From CAZKTS01 sp964555735 (GTDB lineage: Bacteria > Actinomycetota > Acidimicrobiia > IMCC26256 > PALSA-555): 34,454 bases of DNA. Positions within the stretch are counted from its first letter, which is position 1. Every line of letters begins with the position of its first letter. Positions 22,997 through 31,092 of this stretch are shown piece after piece. The notes below the pieces were generated by a model. The model was not told the origin of the DNA. It worked only from the letters and a program-made list of their open reading frames with translations, and searched no databases. A program made the position numbers and the translations under genes. The stretch lies in assembly GCA_964555735.1 (NCBI GenBank), contig CAZKTS010000080.1, forward strand, positions 1 to 34,454, given 5' to 3'.

Positions 22997-24487
22997 ATGC
23001 TCCGTCGCCGCGCCCCCCTGGTCGTCGCCGTCGCCGTCGCGCTGGCCGGTCTCGCCGTCGTGAGCCCGGCGGGTGCAGGTGGTGGCGCACCCGCGCCGAC
23101 CGTCACCGGCCCGGTCCCGGGTCCGATCAGCATGCTCACGGTGACGTTCGACCCGGCCTCGAAGGGGTACGAGCAGGTCGAGTACTTCCTGAGCGGCGAC
23201 GCCAGCGCGTACGAGGCGGTGGGTGCGCTGAAGTCCGACGGCAAGTGGAAGGTGACGCCGACCGTCAGCGCGCCGTACACGACGCGCGTCGTGGTGTACC
23301 GGCCGATCGACCCGAAGGACTTCAACGGCACGGTCTTCGTCGAGTGGCTCAACGTGAGCGCCGGCTTCGAGTCGACGCCCGACTGGGCGGCGACGCACAA
23401 CGAGATCATGCGGGAGGGCGCCGCGTGGGTCGGGGTGTCGGCGCAGGTCGTCGGCGTCCAGGGCGGCGCCGACGTGATCGAGGGCGCGCCGCCCGGCGGG
23501 CTCAAGGCGAAGGACCCGGCGAGGTACGCGTCGCTCAGCCACCCGGGCGACCAGTACTCGTACGACATCTTCACGCAGGCGGGGCGCGCGGTCGCCGACG
23601 GCGGTCCCGACGGTCCGCTTGGTGGCCTCGACGTGCGGCGGGTCATCGCGATGGGCGAGTCGCAGTCCGCGTTCCGGATGGCGACCTACATCAACGCGAT
23701 CCAGCCTCTGGCCGGCGTCTACGACGGCTTCCTCGTGCACAGCCGGAGCCGCTCGGCCGCCGGGCTCGGCTCGTCGGAGGCGTTCGGCCTCGGCGACGAC
23801 GGGACGCCCGACGTCGCGTTCATCCGCAAGGACAACCGAACGCCGGTGCTCACGCTCGAGACCGAGACCGACCTCGAGACGCTGGGCTTCATCCCGGCTC
23901 GCCAGGCGGACTCGAAGTGGTTCCGGCTCTGGGAGGTCGCGGGCACGTCGCACGCCGACGCGCACACCGCCGGGCTGTCGTTCGGCGACGCCGGCGACGG
24001 CCAGGCCGAGGCCCAGCTCCTCGACCCGACCAAGGCCGACGGCGGTCCGCTCGGCTGCGCGCAGCCCATGAACTCCGGCCCACACTTCGCGGTCACGATC
24101 GCCGCGGTGCACCAGCTCGAACGGTGGGTGAAGGACGGGACGCCGCCGCCGAAGGCGCCGCGCCTCGAGCTCACGGCGGACGCCAAGCCGGTGATCGCGC
24201 GCGACGAGCACGACAACGCGCTCGGCGGGATCCGCACCGGGCAGATGGAGGCACCGCTCGCGTCGATCAACGGTCTCCCGAACGCGGGCGGGTCGTTCTG
24301 CCGCCTGTTCGGGAACACGACGCCGTTCGACGCCGCGACGCTCGCCGCGCTCTACCCGTCGAAGGACGCGTGGCTCGCGCAGTTCACCAAGGCGACGAAC
24401 GCCGCCGTCAAGGCCGGCTTCCTGCTGCGCCCCGAAGCCGACCACTACCTCGCCGCCGCGAAGTCCCTGACCTGGCCCGCCGCCTGA
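22997..24487 (+). CDS. Secreted alpha/beta hydrolase domain protein (PF20091-type)
   Basis: A 496-residue exported protein. A signal peptide (LRRRAPLVVAVAVALAGLAVVSPAGA) is followed by a large alpha/beta hydrolase domain with VVYRPIDPKDFNGTVFVEWL, DWAATHNEIMREGAAWVGVS and the nucleophile elbow GESQSAF with Ser222. These are typical of the Abhydrolase_10 group, of unknown substrate. EVAGTSHADAH supplies a likely catalytic His. ATG 22997 was chosen because the signal peptide begins there; GTCAGAATGCG just upstream matches the sequence before the NYN gene (18231) and may carry a CAGAAT -10. It ends 79 bp before the convergent ABC permease gene. Confidence 0.88.
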   Translation: MLRRRAPLVVAVAVALAGLAVVSPAGAGGGAPAPTVTGPVPGPISMLTVTFDPASKGYEQVEYFLSGDASAYEAVGALKSDGKWKVTPTVSAPYTTRVVVYRPIDPKDFNGTVFVEWLNVSAGFESTPDWAATHNEIMREGAAWVGVSAQVVGVQGGADVIEGAPPGGLKAKDPARYASLSHPGDQYSYDIFTQAGRAVADGGPDGPLGGLDVRRVIAMGESQSAFRMATYINAIQPLAGVYDGFLVHSRSRSAAGLGSSEAFGLGDDGTPDVAFIRKDNRTPVLTLETETDLETLGFIPARQADSKWFRLWEVAGTSHADAHTAGLSFGDAGDGQAEAQLLDPTKADGGPLGCAQPMNSGPHFAVTIAAVHQLERWVKDGTPPPKAPRLELTADAKPVIARDEHDNALGGIRTGQMEAPLASINGLPNAGGSFCRLFGNTTPFDAATLAALYPSKDAWLAQFTKATNAAVKAGFLLRPEADHYLAAAKSLTWPAA

Positions 24488-24540
24488 CCACCCCCCACCC
24501 ACGGTGCGCTCCTCAGGGCAAGAGGGCGACAAGAACGGAC

Positions 24541-24566
24541 GCCCCGTGGTGCTGCGTGAGCGGGGC
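24541..24566. terminator. Short stem-loop between convergent genes, weak terminator candidate
   Basis: GCCCCG (24541-24546) and CGGGGC (24561-24566) form a 6-bp stem with a 14-nt loop in the 79-bp gap between the secreted hydrolase (+) and the ABC permease (-). The position fits a shared terminator; the stem is short and has no T-tract. Apart from this I see nothing in the gap. Confidence 0.3.
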
Positions 24567-25424
24567 TCAGCCCTTGCGGTAGCGGCGGACGGCCAGCCAG
24601 GTGAAGACGACGACGATGATGATCCAGCTGATCGCGAACTGGATCGCCGCGTCCTTGAGGTGCACGCCGTCGACCCGGTAGAGGACGTCGTCGCCGAGCG
24701 CGAGGCCGCGTGCGGTGTCGATCGCGGCGGTCACCGGGTTGATCTCGGCGATCGGTTGCATCCAGTCGGGCAGCTGCGAGATCGGCGCGAACGCCGAGCT
24801 GGTGAACACCAGCGGCAGCACCGGGATGAACAGGGCGGGCTGCACGCTCTCCGGGTCGCCGACGCGCAAGCCCACATAGGACGAGAACACCGTGAGCGCG
24901 ACGCCGAAGAGCACGATGACCAGGATCATCCCGAGGGCACCGAGCACGCCGGTCTCGAACCGGAAGCCGATGAGCATCGCCGCGACGACCAGCAGCACGG
25001 TCTGGATCGCGAGGCGCACGCTGTCGCTGAGCGTGCGGCCGAGCAAGTACGCCGAACGGGCGATCGGCAGCACGCGGAAGCGGTCGACGATGCCCGACTC
25101 GAGGTCGTAGGCGAGCCCGACGCCCGTGCCCATCGACGCGAACACGATCGACTGCACGAGCACCGCAGGGACGACGAAGTCCTGGTAGCTGATCCCGCCG
25201 CCGACCGTCGCGACGGCGGTGAAGACGTACGCGAACAGCACCAGCTGCATGAGCGGCTGGATGGTCGAGAAGAAGATGAGCCCGGTGTTGCGCAGCACGC
25301 GCCGGTTGTTGCGCTCGGCGACCAGGAAGATGTCCTGGAGCACGCGGCGCGGCCCGAGTGCGGCGCGCTGCTCCGGGGTGGGCATGTCGTCGGCGCGGAC
25401 GGTGTCGGTGGTGATCGCGCTCAT
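24567..25424 (-). CDS. ABC-2 type transporter permease, DrrB-like
   Basis: A 285-residue ABC-2 exporter permease. After a cytoplasmic N-terminus with RNNRRVLRNTGLIFFSTIQP come about six membrane helices (LMQLVLFAYVFTAV, FVVPAVLVQSIVFASMGTG, LAIQTVLLVVAAMLIGF, LGMILVIVLFGVALTVFSSY, FIPVLPLVFTSSAFAP and FAISWIIIVVVFTWLAV). FAPISQLPDWMQPIAEINPVT is the conserved ABC-2 motif region of daunorubicin-resistance permeases. Its ATG overlaps the ATPase stop (ATGA), so the two are translationally coupled and form one exporter. Substrates of such pairs include drugs and lipids; none can be assigned here. Confidence 0.92.
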   Translation of the reverse strand: MSAITTDTVRADDMPTPEQRAALGPRRVLQDIFLVAERNNRRVLRNTGLIFFSTIQPLMQLVLFAYVFTAVATVGGGISYQDFVVPAVLVQSIVFASMGTGVGLAYDLESGIVDRFRVLPIARSAYLLGRTLSDSVRLAIQTVLLVVAAMLIGFRFETGVLGALGMILVIVLFGVALTVFSSYVGLRVGDPESVQPALFIPVLPLVFTSSAFAPISQLPDWMQPIAEINPVTAAIDTARGLALGDDVLYRVDGVHLKDAAIQFAISWIIIVVVFTWLAVRRYRKG

Positions 25425-26434
25425 GCCTTGAACGCCGTCCGCCGCTGCGGCTGCTCGTTGCGCTGCTCCTCGGCCATGTGGCCGGTGAGCGAGAGGAAGA
25501 CGTCGTCGAGCGACGGTCGGCGCAACCCCAGGTCGGCCGCCTCGATGTTCTCGGCGTCGATCACGCGCACGACCTCGACCAGCGCGGCCGCGCCCTCCCG
25601 GGCCGGCACCTGCACCGTGCCGAGCTCCTCGTCGACGACCACCTCGTTCGCGGCGACGTCGAATACCGAGCGCAGCGCGGTCGCGGCGCGCGCGGTGTCG
25701 TGACGGTCGCAGAGCGCGAGGTGTACGACGTCGCCGCCGACCCGCTGCTTCAGCTCGTCGGCCGTGCCCTCCTCGATGATGAGGCCGCCGTCGATGACGC
25801 TGATGCGGTCGGCGAGCTGGTCGGCCTCCTCCATGTACTGCGTGGTGAGGACGATCGTCGTGCCGCCGCGCTTGAGCTGGCTGATGACGTCCCAGAGCTG
25901 GAGGCGCGACCGAGGGTCGAGGCCGGTCGTCGGCTCGTCGAGGAAGAGGACGGCCGGCGCAACCATGAGGCTCGCCGCGATGTCGAGCCGGCGCCGCATG
26001 CCGCCGGAGTAGGTGCGCAGCAGGCGCCCGCCCGCGGCCTCGAGGCCGAACGCGGCGAGGAGCTGGTCGGCCCGCCGGCGCGCGGGGCCCTTGCGCAGCC
26101 GGCCGAGCCGCCCGACGAGCACCAGGTTCTCGAAGCCGGTGAGGTCCTCGTCGACCGCGGCGAACTGCCCGGTGAGCCCGATGCTGCTCCGCACGAGCTG
26201 GGCCTGGGTGGCGACGTCGTAGCCCGCGACGGTCGCGCGCCCGCCGTCGGCGGTGAGCAGCGTCGTGAGGATGTTGATGGTCGTGGTCTTGCCCGCGCCG
26301 TTGGGGCCGAGGAGGCCGACCACGCTGCCGGGGCGCACGACGAAGTCGACGCCACGCAGCGCGTGGAACGAGCCGAAGCGCTTCTCGAGCCCCTCGACCA
26401 CCACCCCCGCGTTGGTGACACCCACGTCAGTCAT
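25421..26434 (-). CDS. ABC transporter ATP-binding protein, DrrA-like
   Basis: A 337-residue ATPase for the adjoining permease. It has Walker A GPNGAGKTT, signature TYSGGMRRRLDIAASL, Walker B AVLFLDEPTTGLDPRSR and the switch region IVLTTQYMEEADQLADRI. The C-terminal DUF4162-like extension ends ADLGLRRPSLDDVFLSLTGH. All catalytic motifs are intact, unlike the RbsA-like protein at 4383. ATG 26432-26434 was chosen because it lies seven bases after a TAGGTT -10 box and just before the conserved start; the frame continues upstream without family similarity. It is divergent from the hydrolase at 26494. Confidence 0.93.
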   Translation of the reverse strand: MTDVGVTNAGVVVEGLEKRFGSFHALRGVDFVVRPGSVVGLLGPNGAGKTTTINILTTLLTADGGRATVAGYDVATQAQLVRSSIGLTGQFAAVDEDLTGFENLVLVGRLGRLRKGPARRRADQLLAAFGLEAAGGRLLRTYSGGMRRRLDIAASLMVAPAVLFLDEPTTGLDPRSRLQLWDVISQLKRGGTTIVLTTQYMEEADQLADRISVIDGGLIIEEGTADELKQRVGGDVVHLALCDRHDTARAATALRSVFDVAANEVVVDEELGTVQVPAREGAAALVEVVRVIDAENIEAADLGLRRPSLDDVFLSLTGHMAEEQRNEQPQRRTAFKA

Positions 26435-26441
26435 CGGGTCG

Positions 26442-26447
26442 AACCTA
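26442..26447 (-). promoter_or_regulatory. -10 box of leaderless DrrAB-type operon
   Basis: On the minus strand this reads TAGGTT, followed by seven bases (CGACCCG) and then ATG 26434. This is the actinobacterial leaderless arrangement. No Shine-Dalgarno sequence is present. Confidence 0.5.
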
Positions 26448-26493
26448 TCGTTCCCCCCGACCGGCCCGACAACCGAGATCGCGAGAGGACGAC

Positions 26494-27243
26494 GTGGCGA
26501 AGATCGTGATGGTGCACGGCGCGGGCAACGAGCTCTGGGGCCCGGCATCGATCAAGGCGCGCTGGTATCCCGCACTCGCCGACGGCCTCGCCTACCACGG
26601 TGTGTCCATCGAGCCCGAGGACGTCGCCTTCGCGTTCTACGGCGACCTGTTCCGCCCCGATCCCGAGCGCGAGTACGAGCCGCCCGTCGACACCGCGACC
26701 GCGATGGCGACCATCGGCCAGGTGCTCCAGGCGATGGACCCGAGCATCGACCTCGACGAGCTCACCAAGCTGCTCACCGAGCAGCACCTCGACCGCATGC
26801 TCACGCAGGCCGACGGCTACCTCACGAACCACGACGTCCGCGAATCTGCTCGCGCCCGGATCGCCGCATGCATCGCCGACGACACGCGCGTGGTCGTCGC
26901 GCACTCGCTCGGGACGATCGTCGCCTACGAGACGCTGTGCGAGCGTGGCGCCGCGCCCGCGACGCACCTCGTCACCATGGGCTCACCCCTCGCGGGCGAC
27001 ATCATCTTCGCCGCGCTCGAACCGCCGACCACCGACGGCCGGGGCGCGTGGCCCGACGGTCTCGTGGCCTGGACCAACGTCATCGGGACCGCCGACCCCG
27101 CGTGCCGCGGACCGCTCGAGGGGAAGTTCGCCGGGCCGGTCGTCGACCGTCGTGTCGACAACGGCCACCGCGTGCACGACCCCGAGCCTTACCTCAACAA
27201 CCCGACGACCGGAGCGGCCGTGGCCGCCGCGCTTCAGACGTAG
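26494..27243 (+). CDS. Alpha/beta hydrolase-fold protein
   Basis: A 249-residue cytoplasmic alpha/beta hydrolase. The oxyanion start is VMVHGAGN, the nucleophile elbow is AHSLG with Ser138, and DNGHRVHDPEPYLNNP near the end holds a likely catalytic His. There is no signal peptide, in contrast to the two secreted hydrolases at 19244 and 22997. GTG 26494 has GAGAGGA upstream. It is divergent from the ABC exporter, sharing a 59-bp promoter region, and its stop overlaps the 3' end of the convergent MmpS-like gene by 10 bp. Substrate unknown. Confidence 0.75.
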   Translation: MAKIVMVHGAGNELWGPASIKARWYPALADGLAYHGVSIEPEDVAFAFYGDLFRPDPEREYEPPVDTATAMATIGQVLQAMDPSIDLDELTKLLTEQHLDRMLTQADGYLTNHDVRESARARIAACIADDTRVVVAHSLGTIVAYETLCERGAAPATHLVTMGSPLAGDIIFAALEPPTTDGRGAWPDGLVAWTNVIGTADPACRGPLEGKFAGPVVDRRVDNGHRVHDPEPYLNNPTTGAAVAAALQT

Positions 27244-27653
27244 CAGAAGACGAGCTGGTCGGTGCCCTTGTGCGTCGCCTTCACCTTGCCGTCGACGCGC
27301 AGCTGGCACTTCACCGTGCCGTCGGGATCGTCCGTCGACTCGCAGTCCTTCGCGGCGTAGGCAGTGATGTGCCAGTGGCCTCGCTTCGAGCCGGTGCCCA
27401 CCGAGACCTTGAACGGCAGGTCGACGCCCTTGATCGCCACCGGCGGGTTCTTCGCGGGCCCGCCCTTCTCGGTGGTCTCGTAGTAGGAGACGCAGGCGTG
27501 GTCGACGTCGGGGCTGGTCACGCGGAAGGTGATCGTGTGGCCCTCGATGCCCGCGCCGGCGACGCCGCCGCCCGTGAGGGCCGCCGCCGCGATCGCCACC
27601 GCGGCCGCGATCGCACCGAGCATGCGGCGGCGGTGCCGGGGGAGTCGCTCCAT
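27234..27653 (-). CDS. Small secreted beta-rich protein, possibly MmpS-like
   Basis: A 139-residue exported protein. After an Arg-rich N-terminus a hydrophobic segment (MLGAIAAAVAIAAAALTGGG) serves as signal or anchor. The rest alternates short beta strands, with ITFRVTSPDVDHACVSYYE, LPFKVSVGTGSKRGHWHITAYAAKD and VKCQLRVDGKVKATHKGTD. The order, with a late C-x-[IL]-x-VDGK strand, recalls MmpS transport accessory proteins, which in mycobacteria partner MmpL exporters. No MmpL is in the window, so this remains tentative. ATG 27651-27653 is the start. Cysteines at spaced positions may form disulfides. Confidence 0.6.
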   Translation of the reverse strand: MERLPRHRRRMLGAIAAAVAIAAAALTGGGVAGAGIEGHTITFRVTSPDVDHACVSYYETTEKGGPAKNPPVAIKGVDLPFKVSVGTGSKRGHWHITAYAAKDCESTDDPDGTVKCQLRVDGKVKATHKGTDQLVFCYV

Positions 27654-27668
27654 CCCCTCACCCTGCCA

Positions 27669-27674
27669 TAGCGT
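27669..27674 (+). promoter_or_regulatory. -10 box of second leaderless PhyH-family gene
   Basis: TAGCGT followed by seven bases and GTG 27682. It is the same hexamer as before the other PhyH-family gene (18207-18212, minus strand). The site lies in the 28-bp gap between the divergent MmpS-like and oxygenase genes. Confidence 0.5.
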
Positions 27675-27681
27675 CGCGGGC

Positions 27682-28554
27682 GTGATCGAACGGTTCGGTC
27701 CCGCGGCCGACCCCGACGCGGTGCACGTCGCCCTCGAACGCGACGGCGTGGTGATCGTCGAAGGCCTGCTGCCGCTCGACGTCGTCGCCCGAGTCAACGA
27801 CGAGGTGGAGGCGGCTGTCGACGCCGCGGATCCCGACGAGGAGTTCTTCAACCCGATCCTCAGCGCGTTCCACGGACCGCAGACCAAGCAGGTCGCCGGG
27901 ATGCCGGGGATCTCGCGCACGTTCGCGACCGACGTGATGTGCAACCCGCTGCTGCTGGACCTGTGCGATCGGGTGCTCCTGCCGTCGTGCGCTCGCTACC
28001 AGCTCAACCTCGGCCATCTGCTGCAGCGTGGGCCCGGCGCCGGGGAGCAGATCCTGCACCGCGACGAGCTGGTGTGGAACGACGTGCCCTCGCCTCATCC
28101 CGAGATCCAGCTCGCGTCGGTCATCGCGTTCGTCGACTTCACGCGCGACAACGGCGCGACGCGCGTCGTGCCAGGGAGTCACCGCTGGCCCGAGCGCGAG
28201 CTCTCGGGGGCAGAGCAGATGTCGCGACCGCCGCCGTCCGACGATCAGATCGAGGTCGCGGAGATGCCGGCCGGCTCGGCGGTCGTCTACTCCGGCGGCA
28301 CCATCCACGCCGGTGGCGCGAACACGACCGACATCCCGCGGCGGGGTGCGCACCTCTCGTACTGCGTCGGGTGGCTGCGCACCGAGGAGAACAACTACCT
28401 CTCGACGCCGCCGGACGTCGCGGCGACCCTGCCGCGGCGCGCGCAGGAGCTGCTCGGGTACTCGGTGCACGACAGCATGCTGCGCGGCGGCGGGTACCTC
28501 GGCATGGTGCGGCTCCAGGATCCCGTCGAGCTGCTCGCGCGCGGCGAGCTCTAG
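27682..28554 (+). CDS. Phytanoyl-CoA dioxygenase family protein
   Basis: A 290-residue Fe(II)/2-oxoglutarate oxygenase. The iron ligands are H126-x-D128 in ILHRDELVWN and His209 in GGTIHAGGAN, with an Arg in RRGAHLSY suited to bind 2-oxoglutarate. It is similar in layout to the family member at 17442-18200, including VVPGSHRWPE/MIPGSHAWGD and a C-terminal ELLGYS segment. GTG 27682 was chosen because it lies seven bases after a TAGCGT box and directly before conserved sequence. It precedes two methyltransferase genes. Lipid or small-molecule hydroxylation is likely, substrate unknown. Confidence 0.9.
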   Translation: MIERFGPAADPDAVHVALERDGVVIVEGLLPLDVVARVNDEVEAAVDAADPDEEFFNPILSAFHGPQTKQVAGMPGISRTFATDVMCNPLLLDLCDRVLLPSCARYQLNLGHLLQRGPGAGEQILHRDELVWNDVPSPHPEIQLASVIAFVDFTRDNGATRVVPGSHRWPERELSGAEQMSRPPPSDDQIEVAEMPAGSAVVYSGGTIHAGGANTTDIPRRGAHLSYCVGWLRTEENNYLSTPPDVAATLPRRAQELLGYSVHDSMLRGGGYLGMVRLQDPVELLARGEL

Positions 28555-28578
28555 CTCCGCGACCGAGGCCGTCGTCCG

Positions 28579-29202
28579 TTGGACCGCCACGGGTGGGACG
28601 AGCGCTACCAGGGCTCCGATCTGGTGTGGTCGTCGACGCCGAACGCGACGGTCGAGGCCGAGGTCGGCGAGCTCATGGACGGTGGTCTCACCGCCGGGCG
28701 CGCGCTCGACCTCGCCGCCGGTGAGGGACGCAACGCGATCTGGCTGGCCGAGAACGGCTGGTCGGTGACCGCGGTCGACTTCTCGCGCGTCGGGCTCCAG
28801 AAGGCCGCGCACCTCGCGACGGCGCGCGGCGTCACGGTGGAGCTCGTCGAGGCCGACGTCACCGAGTACGAGCCCGATCCCGGCGCGTTCGCCCTCGTCG
28901 TGATCGCGTACCTGCACACACCGGAGGCCGACCGGCGCGCGTGGGTCGGGCACGCGCTCGACGCCCTCGCGCCCGGCGGGGTGCTGCTCGTCGTCGGGCA
29001 CGATCGGAGCAACCTCGAGCACGGCGTCGGCGGCCCCCAGGATCCGCTCGTGCTCACGACCCCCGACGAGCTGGTCGCGCTCGTCACTGCCGACGGCCGG
29101 GTCGCCGTCGACCACGCGGCCGTGTTCGAGCGCCCCACCACCACCCAGGACGGCGCCCCGGCCGTCGCCCTCGACCATCTGCTCCGCGCCCACCGGGTGT
29201 GA
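28579..29202 (+). CDS. Class I SAM-dependent methyltransferase (TehB/ubiE-like)
   Basis: A 207-residue methyltransferase. The start WDERYQGSDLVW is typical of a common small family, followed by motif I ALDLAAGEGRNAIWLAENGW for S-adenosylmethionine binding, VTAVDFSRVGL (motif II), VEADVTEYEP (adenine-binding region) and FALVVIAYLHTP (motif IV). TTG 28579 is the best start because it immediately precedes the family start, although no ribosome site is clear. It ends in a GTGA overlap with the next methyltransferase gene. The acceptor substrate is unknown. Confidence 0.85.
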   Translation: MDRHGWDERYQGSDLVWSSTPNATVEAEVGELMDGGLTAGRALDLAAGEGRNAIWLAENGWSVTAVDFSRVGLQKAAHLATARGVTVELVEADVTEYEPDPGAFALVVIAYLHTPEADRRAWVGHALDALAPGGVLLVVGHDRSNLEHGVGGPQDPLVLTTPDELVALVTADGRVAVDHAAVFERPTTTQDGAPAVALDHLLRAHRV

Positions 29203-29825
29203 CGACCCGTGGCGAGTTCCCGGCCGGATTCTTCGACCGGGCCGACGAGTCGCCCGATGACGGGTTCTACGCGCCGACCCGGTTGGTCACCCACATCGAC
29301 GACGGCGCGATCGCCGCGGTCGGTGCGCTCTACGAGGAGCTCGGGTTGGCCGGTGACGTGCTCGATCTCTGCTCGAGCTGGGTCTCGCACTTCCGGTCGC
29401 CCCCGGCGCGGCTCGTCGCGCTCGGGATGAACGCGACCGAGCTCGCGCGCAACCCGCACGCGACCGAGTGGCTCGTGCACGACCTCAACGTGGATCCACG
29501 GCTGCCGTTCGCGGACGCGACGTTCGACGCCGCGACGTGCTGCGTGTCGGTCGACTATCTCGTCCGTCCGCTCGAGGTCTTCGACGAGACCGCGCGGGTG
29601 CTGCGCGACGACGCACCGTTCGTCGTCACCTTCTCGAACCGGTGCTTCCCGACCAAGGCGATCCGCGGCTGGCTCGCCACCGACGACGCCGGGCACGTCG
29701 ACATCGTCACCGAGTACTTCCGCCGGTCCCACGGCTGGACGGCCCCCACGGCCGAGCGGCGCACGCCGCCCGACCACCGGGGCGATCCGCTGTTCGCCGT
29801 GTGGGCGCGGCGGACCCGCCGCTAG
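29199..29825 (+). CDS. SAM-dependent methyltransferase-like protein
   Basis: A 208-residue protein with methyltransferase-type core: VLDLCSSWVSHF where motif I is expected, ALGMNATELARNPHATEWLV, and LPFADATFDAATCCVSVDYL then LEVFDETARVLRDDAPFVVTFSNRCF, as in Methyltransf_11 proteins. Motif I lacks the usual glycine-rich G-x-G (it reads LCSSWVSH), a known variant in this subgroup. GTG 29199 overlaps the preceding stop (GTGA), implying coupled translation of two different methyltransferase-like proteins. Its stop codon TAG is part of the -10 box TAGGGT of the next gene. Confidence 0.8.
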   Translation: MTTRGEFPAGFFDRADESPDDGFYAPTRLVTHIDDGAIAAVGALYEELGLAGDVLDLCSSWVSHFRSPPARLVALGMNATELARNPHATEWLVHDLNVDPRLPFADATFDAATCCVSVDYLVRPLEVFDETARVLRDDAPFVVTFSNRCFPTKAIRGWLATDDAGHVDIVTEYFRRSHGWTAPTAERRTPPDHRGDPLFAVWARRTRR

Positions 29826-29828
29826 GGT
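29823..29828 (+). promoter_or_regulatory. -10 box for SDR gene
   Basis: TAGGGT overlaps the stop codon of the upstream methyltransferase-like gene. Transcription from about 29835 would leave a leader of roughly 35 nt carrying GAGGGGG before ATG 29871, so this gene has a leader, unlike several neighbours. Confidence 0.4.
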
Positions 29829-29870
29829 TCGCGCCGTTCGCAGGACGCGACACCGCGAGGGGGACCACGG

Positions 29871-30698
29871 ATGTCATCGGTGTGGAGCTACGACGGGATG
29901 CGCGTGGTCGTGAGCGGTGGCGGCGGCGCGGGCATGGGCGCGGCGACGGTGAAGGAGCTCGTCGACCTCGGCGCCGAGGTGCACGTGCTCGACCTCAAGG
30001 AGCCGCCGGTGCAGGTGGCGTCGCACCAGGTCGTCGACCTCAAGGATCCCGACGCCACCGCTGCAGCGATCGACAAGATCGGCACCAAGATCGATGCGCT
30101 CTTCAACTGCGCCGGCCTGCCCGGCCCGCCGTTCTCCGACCTCGACACGATGCTCGTCAACTTCGTCGGCATGCGCCACCTCGCCGAGCTCTGCGCCGAG
30201 AAGATGACCACCGGCGGCGCGATCGCGAGCATCTCGTCGACGGCCGGCAGCGGCTACCTCGCCAACATCGCCAAGTGGATGCCGTTGGTGACGAGCGACG
30301 GCTTCGCCGCGGCCAAGCAGTGGTGCGAGGACAACCCCGAGGCGATCGCCACCGGCTACGCGCCGTCGAAGGAGGCGATCTGCGTCTGGACGCACTGGGC
30401 GGCGATGGACTTCGCCCAGCGCGACATCCGGGTGAACTGCATCAGCCCCGGCCCGACCGACACGCCGATGATGCCCGCGTTCGAGGACTTCGCCGGCGCC
30501 GACCTGATCAACAAGTTCGCCGAGGGCGCGGGCCGGCGGTCCCGTCCGGAGGAGCAGGCCTACCCGCTCATCTTCCTGAACTCGCGGGCGGCGTCGTACG
30601 TGTCGGGCGAGAACTTCGTCACCGACGGCGGCACCCTCGGCGCGCTCATGACCGGCCGCCTCGTCCTCAGCTTCGACGCCATCGAGAACCTCGGCTGA
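29871..30698 (+). CDS. SDR-family oxidoreductase (coniferyl-alcohol-dehydrogenase-like)
   Basis: A 275-residue short-chain dehydrogenase. The nucleotide-binding motif is VVVSGGGGAGMGAATVKEL. The active site has Ser122/Ser123 in ASISSTAGSG, Tyr163 and Lys167 in YAPSK, and RVNCISPGPTDTPMM after it. The insert between Ser and Tyr (YLANIAKWMPLVTSDGFAAA) is like that of coniferyl-alcohol dehydrogenase and 3alpha-hydroxysteroid dehydrogenase-type SDRs, suggesting an alcohol of an aromatic or steroid compound. GAGGGGG precedes ATG 29871. It stands alone between the methyltransferases and the MmcQ/YjbR gene. Confidence 0.9.
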   Translation: MSSVWSYDGMRVVVSGGGGAGMGAATVKELVDLGAEVHVLDLKEPPVQVASHQVVDLKDPDATAAAIDKIGTKIDALFNCAGLPGPPFSDLDTMLVNFVGMRHLAELCAEKMTTGGAIASISSTAGSGYLANIAKWMPLVTSDGFAAAKQWCEDNPEAIATGYAPSKEAICVWTHWAAMDFAQRDIRVNCISPGPTDTPMMPAFEDFAGADLINKFAEGAGRRSRPEEQAYPLIFLNSRAASYVSGENFVTDGGTLGALMTGRLVLSFDAIENLG

Positions 30699-30711
30699 CC
30701 ACCCCGCCTCG

Positions 30712-31092
30712 ATGAGACGGGTGGCGCAGGCGGCGCTCAAGCGGGTCCGGGCGATCTGCCTCGCGCTGCCGGAGGTGACCGAGCGGCCGAGCCACTGCGC
30801 ACCCACGTTCTTCGTGCGCGACAAGAAGACGTTCGTGATGTTTCACGACGATCACCACGGCGACGGCCGGCTCGCGATCTGGTGCGCCGCCCCACCCGGC
30901 GCGCAGGAGGGCATGATCCGCGCCGAGCCCGACCGGTTCTTCCGCCCGGCCTACGTCGGCCACCGCGGCTGGCTCGGGGTGAACCTCGACGTCGATCCCG
31001 ACTGGGACGAGGTCGGCGCGATCGTCGAGGACGCGTACCGCACCGTCGCGCCGAAGACGCTCGTCGCGCGCCTCGACGCCGACGCCGGCTAG
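30712..31092 (+). CDS. MmcQ/YjbR family protein
   Basis: A 126-residue protein of the MmcQ/YjbR family, small proteins with a DNA-binding-like fold of unclear role. The N-terminus VRAICLALPEVTERPSHCAPTFFVRDKKTFVMF and the later EPDRFFRPAYVGHRGWLGVNLD are diagnostic. ATG 30712 lies 13 bp after the SDR stop. The stop overlaps that of the convergent ferritin-like gene within CTAG. Confidence 0.88.
   Translation: MRRVAQAALKRVRAICLALPEVTERPSHCAPTFFVRDKKTFVMFHDDHHGDGRLAIWCAAPPGAQEGMIRAEPDRFFRPAYVGHRGWLGVNLDVDPDWDEVGAIVEDAYRTVAPKTLVARLDADAG

Noticed and set aside
22562..24532. Minus-strand open frame of over 600 codons opposite the secreted hydrolase
   Set aside because: Shadow frame without recognisable motifs. 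The plus-strand gene has a signal peptide and nucleophile elbow.
26494..27243. Possible toxin or defence role for the alpha/beta hydrolase beside an ABC exporter
   Set aside because: It shows an ordinary hydrolase fold with no defence-associated partner domains nearby.
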